Source: Pseudomonas sp. ZH-FAD
GTDB taxonomy: Bacteria; Pseudomonadota; Gammaproteobacteria; Pseudomonadales; Pseudomonadaceae
Direction of reading: 5' to 3'
DNA length: 64,000 nucleotides
NCBI RefSeq assembly: GCF_002803095.1
Contig: NZ_PGLR01000005.1
Location: 1-64,000 of the forward strand
The position numbers and the translations under genes were made by a program. The notes below the pieces were generated by a model. That model did no database searches. It had not been told where the DNA came from and was given only the letters and a program-made list of their open reading frames with translations. Position 1 is the first letter of the stretch; every line of letters begins with the position of its first letter. Below are positions 30,728 through 37,967 of the stretch, one piece after another.

Positions 30728-31518
30728 CGTTTGTCTCCACGGGACAGGCGGTTGCTGATGGCCTGCAGGGCGATCAGCAGCGGTACGATCATCAGCAGGA
30801 ACAACAGGGTGTAGGCGCTGGCCACCTCCAGCCGCGCCGAGGCGTAGCTGTCGGCCAGCCCCACCGGCAGGGTCTTGGTCAGCGGTGTATGCAGCATCCA
30901 GGTCAGGTTGAATTCCCCCAGCGACAGGGTGACCACCATCAGCACGCCGGCCAGGATACCGGAGCGGCAGTTGGGCACCACCACGCTGAAGAAGCGCCGC
31001 AACGGCCCGGCACCCAGGCTGGCGGCGGCCTCCTCCAGCACCGGCAACTGCTGGCGCTGCATCACAGCCATCACCGGGCGCACCAGAAACGGCAGGGTGA
31101 ACAGCACATGGCCCACCAGGATGAACAGCCAACTGCCACGAAACCCGCCGAACTGACCGTAAGTCAGCAGCAGCGCCAGGGCGCTGGCCAGGCCAGGCAT
31201 CGCCACCGGCAGCACCATCAGCTCCTCGAAGGCGCGGCTGAAGCGGTTGTTCATGCGCACCAGGGCGTAGGCCGCTGGTACGCCGATCACGCAGACGCAC
31301 AGGGCGCAGGCCAGCGCCAGTTGCAACGACAACCACACCGTTGGCGAATAGGCCTGCCACACCTGTTGCAGCCAGGCCCAGGTCAGGCCGCTGGACAACC
31401 CCTGGAAATAGTTACGCGTCAGACCGGCGAGCAGCGACAGCAGCACCGGCACCAGCATGAAGACGCAGACCAGGCAGGTGAACGCCAACTGCGCGGCGAA
31501 CAGGCGAGAGCGTTTCAT
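30724..31518 (-). CDS. ABC importer permease, second subunit
   Basis: 264 residues, six membrane helices, with the EAA loop LEEAAASLGAGPLRRFFSVVVPNCRSGI that docks on the ATPase. The ATG at 31518 follows GGAGGG and overlaps the previous permease stop by 4 bp; an 18-residue upstream extension lacks a ribosome site. PotC/FbpB-like. Confidence 0.92.
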   Translation of the reverse strand: MKRSRLFAAQLAFTCLVCVFMLVPVLLSLLAGLTRNYFQGLSSGLTWAWLQQVWQAYSPTVWLSLQLALACALCVCVIGVPAAYALVRMNNRFSRAFEELMVLPVAMPGLASALALLLTYGQFGGFRGSWLFILVGHVLFTLPFLVRPVMAVMQRQQLPVLEEAAASLGAGPLRRFFSVVVPNCRSGILAGVLMVVTLSLGEFNLTWMLHTPLTKTLPVGLADSYASARLEVASAYTLLFLLMIVPLLIALQAISNRLSRGDKR

Positions 31519-32384
31519 AGCAGCCCTCCGGATTGCCGCACCCACTTGCGCACCATGAGCAGCACGCCCCATGTGAGCACGCCGAGAATCACCGACAGGG
31601 CGGCAGCCACGGTGAAGTTGGCGTAGTTGGTGAACACGTTGTAGATCGCCACCGGCGTGACGTTGAGCCGCGTGCCCAGGGTAAAGGCGGTGCCGAAGGC
31701 GCCCATAGCCGTGGCGAAGCAGATCGCGCCGCAGGACACCAGCGCGGGCGTCAACCCCGGTACCAGGACGTCCCAGATCACCCGCCAGTGGCCGGCGCCG
31801 AGCGAATGCGCGGCCTCCTCCAGGCTGACGTCCAGGCTTTCGCTGGCCGCCATCACCGTGAGGATCACCCGTGGAATGGAGAAATACAGGTAACCAAGAA
31901 ACAGCCCGGCCAGCGAGTAGGCGAACACCCAGCGCTCGCCCACCAGGTTCATCCCCAGGCTGGCGAACAGGCCCTGGCGCCCAGCCAGGAGGATCACCAG
32001 AAAGCCCACCACCACGCCGGGAAAGGCCAGCGGAAAGGTGAGCAAGGCCACCAGTGCCGAGCGCCCGACGAAACGCTGACGGGCGAGGAACACACCACTG
32101 ATGCTGCCCACCAGCAGTGCGGACAGGGTGACCATCAGGGCCAGTGCACAGGTCTGCGCCAGGCTGCCGAGGTACTGGACACTGCTCAGCACCTCCCAGT
32201 AACCACTGCCAGCGCCGTCCCGATCATTGCCGCCGAGCACGATCAGGTGCCCCAGTGGCAGCAGCCAGAAGGCCAGCAACACCACCGCAGCCGGCAGCAG
32301 CGCGATGGCGGCGCCGGGACGCCAACGCCACGATGGGCGGCGGGCGACCTGAGCAGCGCAAGGCGCGCGCAAGGTGCTGCTCAC
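31515..32384 (-). CDS. ABC importer permease, first subunit
   Basis: 289 residues with an Arg-rich cytoplasmic N-terminus, six membrane helices and the EAA loop LEEAAHSLGAGHWRVIWDVLVPGLTPAL. The start is a GTG at 32384, one base from the stop of the binding-protein gene. PotB-like partner of the next permease. Confidence 0.9.
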   Translation of the reverse strand: MSSTLRAPCAAQVARRPSWRWRPGAAIALLPAAVVLLAFWLLPLGHLIVLGGNDRDGAGSGYWEVLSSVQYLGSLAQTCALALMVTLSALLVGSISGVFLARQRFVGRSALVALLTFPLAFPGVVVGFLVILLAGRQGLFASLGMNLVGERWVFAYSLAGLFLGYLYFSIPRVILTVMAASESLDVSLEEAAHSLGAGHWRVIWDVLVPGLTPALVSCGAICFATAMGAFGTAFTLGTRLNVTPVAIYNVFTNYANFTVAAALSVILGVLTWGVLLMVRKWVRQSGGLL

Positions 32385-32385
32385 C

Positions 32386-33390
32386 TCAGCGCACCTCTTT
32401 CAAGTAACGCGCGGCGAAGGCTTCCTGCACGGTAGCCATCTTCTGGTAATCCACCACGCCGGCACGGGCGTAGTCGCTGTCCGGCAGGAAGCGCGCCGCC
32501 ACCTCGGCGGGCATCTGCACCGGTCGCACCGGCCGCAGGTAGGCATCGGCCCACAGCGCCTGGCCCTTGTCCGAGAGCACGAAGTCCAGCACCTTTTCGG
32601 CATTGGCCCGGTGCGGCGCGTTGTCCACCACGCTCATCACGTAGGGCACACTGATGCTGCCCTCGGCGGGAATCACGAAGGCGACGTTGGCCTGATCCTT
32701 GTAGCGTGCCCGGTAGGCATTGAAGTCATAGTCCACCAGGATCGGCAGCTCGCCGGACAGCACCCGCGCGTAGGCGGTCTGCTTGGGCACCACAGGGGAA
32801 TTGCCGGCCAGCTTCTTGAAGTAGTCGATGGCTGGGGTGAAATCGTTCAGATCACCGCCCATGGCGCGGTTGACCGCCACCGCCGACACGTAGCCGACAA
32901 AAGCGCTGGACGGGTCGAGGTAAGCGACCATGCCCTTGTACTCGGGCTTGAGCAGATCGGCCCAGCTTTGCGGCACCGGCAGACCGCCGAGGGCGTCGAC
33001 ATTGACCATGATGCCCAGGGTGCCGGAATGGATGGCGAACCAGTGCCCTTCAGGGTCTTTCAGCCCTGCCGGGATCTCTTCCCAGCCCTTGGGTTTGTAG
33101 GTGCCGACCACCCCGGCGCTCTGCGCCTGCAGGCCGAAGGTCACGCCGTAATAGACCACATCGGCCATGGGCGCCGCGCGCTCGGCCACCAGTTGCGCCA
33201 GGGCCTGGCCGGAGTTCTTGTTGTCCAGCGGCACCTGCACGCCGGTGTCCTGGGCAATCGCCTGAAGCTGTGTGCCCCAGTCCGCCCATTCCGGCGGGCA
33301 GTTGTAGCAGATCGCCGTTTCGGCGGCATGGCTGAGGCTGGCGGCGCCGTAGAACAGCAGGGTCGCGAGGGTTTTACGCAAGCGCGTCAT
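32386..33390 (-). CDS. Periplasmic substrate-binding protein of the ABC importer
   Basis: 334 residues with a signal peptide (MTRLRKTLATLLFYGAASLSHA) and a type II binding-protein fold of the FbpA/PotD/aminoethylphosphonate class (LLKPEYKGMVAYLDPSSAFVGY; VLDFVLSDKGQALW). The ligand cannot be read from sequence; an early CYNCP motif is unusual and could form a disulfide. It overlaps the LacI gene by 17 bp, so regulator and transporter are one transcript. Confidence 0.88.
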   Translation of the reverse strand: MTRLRKTLATLLFYGAASLSHAAETAICYNCPPEWADWGTQLQAIAQDTGVQVPLDNKNSGQALAQLVAERAAPMADVVYYGVTFGLQAQSAGVVGTYKPKGWEEIPAGLKDPEGHWFAIHSGTLGIMVNVDALGGLPVPQSWADLLKPEYKGMVAYLDPSSAFVGYVSAVAVNRAMGGDLNDFTPAIDYFKKLAGNSPVVPKQTAYARVLSGELPILVDYDFNAYRARYKDQANVAFVIPAEGSISVPYVMSVVDNAPHRANAEKVLDFVLSDKGQALWADAYLRPVRPVQMPAEVAARFLPDSDYARAGVVDYQKMATVQEAFAARYLKEVR

Positions 33391-34393
33391 GGATCGTGTC
33401 CTCGTAGGGGCGGATGCTTTCGCCTGGCCGGATATGGCATGGCAGGCAGTAGGTGATGGGTGGGGCGCCGGCGATCAGCGCCAGCAACTGGTCGATGACC
33501 GTGCGTGCCAGCTCGGCGATGGGCTGCACCACGCTGCACAGAGTCGGGTGCATCTGCGCGCCCAGGGCGATACCGTCGAAGCCCATGACCGAAAGCTGCC
33601 GTGGCACGCTCCAGCCGTTGCGGCGCAGTTCGTTGATCAGGCTGATGGCCAGCAGGTCGTTGGAACAGAGCAGCGCGCTGGGCGCCTCTGGGCCGTGCAG
33701 CCAAGGCCCGATGGCGGCGAAATCGGCCTGAGTGTGGGCCGGCATCTCGATCAGCGGTAAGGCCTGCAGCCCCGCCGCCTTCATGGCCTCCTGATAACCG
33801 GCGTAGCGCAGGCGCGCGCGGTCGGATTGCAAGGCCGAGCCGGCGACCATGCCGATACGCCGGTGGCCCGCAGCCAACAGGTGACGAGTGGCTAGCGCCA
33901 TGCCGACGCGGTTGTCCACCGAGACGGCGCTGTAATGGCGGTTTTCCGGCTGGTGATAGGCCAGCACGAAGGGCGTGGCCTCCTGGGCCAGCCCCTGCAG
34001 GACGCGATTGCTCTGGGCGTCGGTAACGGTCAGCACCAGCCCATCAACGCGCTGGCGTAGCAGATCCTCGACCACCTCGCTTTCACGCTCGGCGTCGTAA
34101 TCAGTGGTGGCCAGCAAGAGGTTGTAGCCGCGCGAACGCGCCGCCTGCTCCATGGCCTGGAACTGCTCGGCGAATACCGGGTTGAGCAGATTGGGCACCA
34201 CCACACCGATCAAGTTGGTGGTTTGCAGACGCATCTGCCGGCCCAGACGATTGGGCCGGAAACCCAGCTCACGGGCCGCCGCCAGCACCTGCTCACGGGT
34301 CTTCGCCCGCACCATATCCGGCGAGGCAAAAGCCCGCGCGGCAGTGGCCCGCGACACACCTGCCCGTTGGGCAACTTCTTTCAGATCCGTCAT
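33374..34393 (-). CDS. LacI-family transcriptional regulator of the importer operon
   Basis: 339 residues. N-terminal helix-turn-helix TDLKEVAQRAGVSRATAARAF, then a periplasmic-binding-protein-like sensor domain (IGVVVPNLLNPVFAEQFQAME...). The ATG at 34393 removes a non-homologous 23-residue extension. A perfect 14-bp palindrome with central CG lies 12 bp upstream (34406-34419), suggesting autoregulation of the whole regulator-importer-phosphodiesterase operon. Confidence 0.93.
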   Translation of the reverse strand: MTDLKEVAQRAGVSRATAARAFASPDMVRAKTREQVLAAARELGFRPNRLGRQMRLQTTNLIGVVVPNLLNPVFAEQFQAMEQAARSRGYNLLLATTDYDAERESEVVEDLLRQRVDGLVLTVTDAQSNRVLQGLAQEATPFVLAYHQPENRHYSAVSVDNRVGMALATRHLLAAGHRRIGMVAGSALQSDRARLRYAGYQEAMKAAGLQALPLIEMPAHTQADFAAIGPWLHGPEAPSALLCSNDLLAISLINELRRNGWSVPRQLSVMGFDGIALGAQMHPTLCSVVQPIAELARTVIDQLLALIAGAPPITYCLPCHIRPGESIRPYEDTIHDALA

Positions 34394-34405
34394 GCTCGCT
34401 CGCCT

Positions 34406-34419
34406 TGAGATCGATCTCA
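34406..34419. promoter_or_regulatory. Candidate LacI-family operator
   Basis: tgagatcgatctca is a perfect palindrome with the central CG step typical of LacI/GalR operators, positioned between promoter and start codon of the regulator gene. Confidence 0.65.
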
Positions 34420-34556
34420 TTGGCGAACAACTTAGCGGGAGGAGATGGCAGTCGCGCGACACGGGGATGACAGTTCGGTGTCAGCCTCGTCAACAATTGC
34501 CCAAGCAGAAAAGTATCACTAAAGTAGCACTTTCATTAGCGCACCGAGCCCCCGCC

Positions 34557-34814
34557 ATGAAAGTCGAGCTGGTCACCAACCTGAAGCGACAGGCCACCAA
34601 GATTCTTGCCGACCTTCACGAGTCCAAAGAACCTGTACTGATCACCGAGCATGGAATGCCTTCGGCTTATCTGGTGGATGTCGATGACTACCAGTTCATG
34701 CAGAAGCGTCTTGCCCTACTGGATGCCCTCTCACGCGGCGAACGGGCCGTGCTCGAGGGCAACACCGTCAGCCATGAGCAGGCCAAGGAACGGCTGAGCA
34801 AATGGCTGAAATAG
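34557..34814 (+). CDS. Phd/YefM-family antitoxin
   Basis: 85 residues. MKVELVTNLKRQATKILADLHESKEPVLITEHGMPSAYLVDVDDYQ is the typical Phd/YefM DNA-binding half; the C-terminal helix should wrap the toxin. It overlaps the toxin gene by 13 bp. Repeated gta(t/g)cac motifs just upstream (about 34513-34530) may be the autoregulatory operator. Confidence 0.9.
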   Translation: MKVELVTNLKRQATKILADLHESKEPVLITEHGMPSAYLVDVDDYQFMQKRLALLDALSRGERAVLEGNTVSHEQAKERLSKWLK

Positions 34815-35098
34815 TCTGGACGAACCCCGCCCTCGAGCAACTCGAAGATCTGGCGCAGTACATCGCCCTCGACAAACCCGATGCCGCTCGCGCACTGGTC
34901 AGGAAGGTAGTTGAAACAGTCTCACGGTTAGTGGATTTCCCCCTGTCGGGCCGCGTTCCTGATGAGCTTCCACACTCCGTGTACCGCGAAATCATCGTCC
35001 CGCCCTGCCGAATTTTCTACCGCTATACAGACGCAACGGTTTTCATCATCCACATCATGCGAGAGGAGCGCGTGCTGCGCGCCCACATGCTCGAATGA
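34802..35098 (+). CDS. RelE/ParE-family toxin
   Basis: 98 residues with the RelE/ParE fold pattern: IVWTNPALEQLEDLAQYI, FPLSGRVPDELPHSVYREIIV and a C-terminal RIFYRYTDATVFIIHIMREER. Members either cut mRNA in the ribosome or poison gyrase; the sequence alone does not decide which. It starts inside the antitoxin gene, as in type II modules. Confidence 0.9.
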   Translation: MAEIVWTNPALEQLEDLAQYIALDKPDAARALVRKVVETVSRLVDFPLSGRVPDELPHSVYREIIVPPCRIFYRYTDATVFIIHIMREERVLRAHMLE

Positions 35099-35101
35099 GC
35101 A

Positions 35102-36421
35102 TCATAACGTCAGGGTAAACCGCGACAGCAACGCGCCCGGCAAGGCCATCGAGCCCGTCTGCCTGGCGCCATAAGTGCCGCTGGGCAACAGCAGCTCGGG
35201 CTCGCGGGTCAAGGCCTCCAGTTGCGGGCCGAGGAAGTCGAACAGCGAATCATCGAAACGCATGGTGCTGACCGGCGCCTGGATCTGCCCATCCTCGACC
35301 CAGAAGGTGGCAAAGCGGGTCATGCCGGTCAGGCGGGCCGCGGGCAGGTCGGAGAAATTGCCGTACCACAGGTTGCCGATATACAGCCCGGTACCGAGCT
35401 GTTGCAGCACGTGCTGCTCATCCAGTTCACCGCCATGCATCTGCAAGGACATCGGGTATTCGCCACTGCCCGAGCCATTGGCGATCAGCCCATATTCCGC
35501 GGCACTGCGTGAGCTGACCAGGCGCTCGCCAGGTCGCCCCTGGCCAATCAGGCGCAACGGCTGCCGTGGCCCTTCGGAGGTGAAAGCCGGCGCCAAGCCA
35601 CCCTCGATGCGTTCGTCCATCGTCACCAACGGGCTGAGTTCGGCCTTGCCATTGAACAGACGCTGCAAGGGACTACCACCCGAAGCCAGTGCCTGGGCGC
35701 CGAAGCCCCAGCAGCACAGGCTGACCAGTTCCTCCAGCGCAGCTGGTGCCAGATAGGCGCGATAGGCCCCTGGCTGCAGCAGCTTGGCCGGTCGACCGAG
35801 AAATTCCAGCTGTTGCCGTGCACGCTCCAGCTTGCGAGCGAACGCCTGGGCGTCCCACTGCTCGCCGGCATAGCCGCTTTTCACGGCCTGGCCGTTGCCG
35901 TGAAAGAGGCTGAATTCGAAGTTGAAACTGCTCGCGGCATACCAGCCGAACGCGCCCCAGGAACTGGCGAAGCCCTGATACTGCGGCCCCACGGCCAGAA
36001 AACCAACCAGATCCAGCCCCGTGGCTGCCGCGACGATCTGCTGTGCCATGGCCGCACTATCCAGCCGCACCGCTTCGCCCGCCAACTCGCTACACCAAGC
36101 CTCACGGTTCACGCGCAGATAAGGGTCGTCACTCAAGGTTGGCAGCACGCCACGCAGGCGCTGCACTATCTGCTGCAGGCGCGGCAAATCCTCGTCGAGC
36201 ACGCCACTGAGCGCCAGTTTGCTTTCGGCATGGCGCTGGCCCTGGTATAGCGACAGGGTGACGTAGACCTGCTGCACATCGCCGGCCTGGCGCACCTGGC
36301 CCTGGTTGAAACGGATAAAGCTGGAAACCTCGGCGCCGTACGCCAGGGTGAAACCCTCCTCGCCCACGACTTGCGCCTGCAGGTGCTCCAGCAACGCACT
36401 GAAATGCTGACGTGCGTCCAT
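35102..36421 (-). CDS. TldE/PmbA-like protein
   Basis: 439 residues, the PmbA/TldE-type partner that lacks the zinc HExxxH motif. C-terminal family features (SGSGEYPMSLQMHGGELDEQ..LGTGLYIGNLWYGNFSDLPAARLTGMTRFATFWVEDGQI) are present. TldD/TldE complexes are proteases that unfold and trim peptides such as microcin B17 and CcdA. The ATG overlaps the stop of the TldD-like gene by one base (TGATG), so the two are co-translated. This is probably a paralogue of the housekeeping tldD/pmbA pair. Confidence 0.87.
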   Translation of the reverse strand: MDARQHFSALLEHLQAQVVGEEGFTLAYGAEVSSFIRFNQGQVRQAGDVQQVYVTLSLYQGQRHAESKLALSGVLDEDLPRLQQIVQRLRGVLPTLSDDPYLRVNREAWCSELAGEAVRLDSAAMAQQIVAAATGLDLVGFLAVGPQYQGFASSWGAFGWYAASSFNFEFSLFHGNGQAVKSGYAGEQWDAQAFARKLERARQQLEFLGRPAKLLQPGAYRAYLAPAALEELVSLCCWGFGAQALASGGSPLQRLFNGKAELSPLVTMDERIEGGLAPAFTSEGPRQPLRLIGQGRPGERLVSSRSAAEYGLIANGSGSGEYPMSLQMHGGELDEQHVLQQLGTGLYIGNLWYGNFSDLPAARLTGMTRFATFWVEDGQIQAPVSTMRFDDSLFDFLGPQLEALTREPELLLPSGTYGARQTGSMALPGALLSRFTLTL

Positions 36422-37863
36422 CAGGCAGCCCCTCCAAAAACGTCGATATCGGCGAAGACGCAGGCCGGTGAAGCGTGCCCCACGCGAATCACCTGGTTGG
36501 GCTCGCCCTTGCCGCAATAGGGCGTACCCATCACCTCGAAAGTGCTGACATCGCCCACCGCGCGCAGGTTGCGCCAGAACCGCGAGCTGATGCCGCGGTA
36601 GTTGGGGTTCTTCACCACGCCCTTCAGTTCGCCGTTCTCGATCAACTGGCCCCATTCACAGCCGAACTGGAATTTGTTGCGCGCATCGTCGATCGACCAG
36701 GAGCGGTTGTTGCTCATCAGGATGCCGCGTTCGATGCCGCCGATCAGCTCGGCCTGGGTCTTGTCACCCGGCTCCAGGTTGAGATTGGCCATGCGGTCGA
36801 TGGGCGGCCGGTTCCAGCTGCAGGCGCGGCTGTTGGCCACACCCGGCAGGCCGCTGCGCCATTGCGACAGAGCGCCGCCGAGCGGACGCTGGAGGATGCC
36901 ATCGCGGATCAGGTATTCGCGCTGCGCCGGGCTGCCGTCGTCATCATGGCTATAGCTGGCCAGCTCGCCTGGCACGCCCGGATCGAAGGTCACGTTGAGC
37001 AGCGATGAGCCGTATGGGTAATGGCCGAAATCTTCCTGGCGAATGAAACTGGTGCCAGCGAAGTTGCGCTCGTCACCGAGGATGCGGTCCAGCTCCAGCG
37101 GATGACCGATAGACTCGTGGATCTGCAGGATCATCTGGTCCGGCATCAGCAAAAGGTCACGCGAACCGTTCGGGGTATTGGGTGCCAGCAGCAGCTGCAA
37201 CGCCTCGTCGGCGATGCGCGCGGCGCTGCCGATCACGCCCAACTGCTGCAGTACTTCGGCACCGCCCTGGCGCGCCAGATGTGTGCCGCCGAAACTGCGG
37301 CTCTGGCTGTCGCCGTCATCGCTGGCAGTTACACCCACCTGCGGAAAGACATAGCGCTGGGCGCGACGCAGGCAGGCGCCAGCGCTGTTGAGGTAGATCT
37401 GCTCATGGCAGGTGAAGGTCAGCCCGACATGACTGTCGACCAGACGCGCATCCTGGGGAATCAGCGCCGCCTCCGCCATCAGCAGCTCGAACCAGTGAGC
37501 GGCGCCCGCCAGCGGCTGCTCGTAACCCGGCATTACATCGTCGTTTTGCTCGGTGGGGTACGACAGACTGGCGAGGTCCAGCAGGTTACGCCCGGCCAAT
37601 GTACGGGCCATCTGCTCAGCGCGTTCCAGCGCAGCCTGCAAGCCGGCCTGACTGAGATCGCTGGTGGCCGCATAGGCTTCGACACCGGCGATACGCACGG
37701 TGAGCATGGCGCCGGCATCGTCGACGAAGGACGGCGCCTGCGCCACACGCCGCCGCACCCAGTAGGACTCCCGGCTTTCCTGCACATGGCGCAGCGACCA
37801 GAAATCAGCGGTGGATTTCAGCGCGGCGAAGCGACGCTGCAGGGTATCGCTGAGGGCGAACAT
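36421..37863 (-). CDS. TldD-like zinc metalloprotease
   Basis: 480 residues with the catalytic HESIGHPLELD motif (H249, E250, H254) of TldD and later family motifs (SYSHDDDGSPAQREYLIRDG; RMANLNLEPGD). It forms an operon with the TldE-like gene. AAGGAGG precedes the ATG at 37863 perfectly, so an in-frame upstream start was rejected. There is no signal peptide. The substrate is unknown; no precursor-peptide gene was found in the 104-bp gap upstream. Confidence 0.9.
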   Translation of the reverse strand: MFALSDTLQRRFAALKSTADFWSLRHVQESRESYWVRRRVAQAPSFVDDAGAMLTVRIAGVEAYAATSDLSQAGLQAALERAEQMARTLAGRNLLDLASLSYPTEQNDDVMPGYEQPLAGAAHWFELLMAEAALIPQDARLVDSHVGLTFTCHEQIYLNSAGACLRRAQRYVFPQVGVTASDDGDSQSRSFGGTHLARQGGAEVLQQLGVIGSAARIADEALQLLLAPNTPNGSRDLLLMPDQMILQIHESIGHPLELDRILGDERNFAGTSFIRQEDFGHYPYGSSLLNVTFDPGVPGELASYSHDDDGSPAQREYLIRDGILQRPLGGALSQWRSGLPGVANSRACSWNRPPIDRMANLNLEPGDKTQAELIGGIERGILMSNNRSWSIDDARNKFQFGCEWGQLIENGELKGVVKNPNYRGISSRFWRNLRAVGDVSTFEVMGTPYCGKGEPNQVIRVGHASPACVFADIDVFGGAA

Positions 37864-37967
37864 TGGGCCTCCTTGGCTGGCGACGAAAGGAGGCCAGTAT
37901 GGGAACAAGCACGCGCCGGGATCAACCGCCGACCAGCAAGCAAAGCCAGACGCCGTCCCGCTCCCGA

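Noticed and set aside
30728..31360. N-terminal extension of the ABC ATPase frame
   Set aside because: Overlaps the permease gene in another frame and lacks family features; the ATG at 30727 starts a normal ATPase.
34152..34556. Extended start for the Phd antitoxin frame
   Set aside because: The upstream part is antisense to the LacI gene; the ATG at 34557 gives a typical 85-residue antitoxin.
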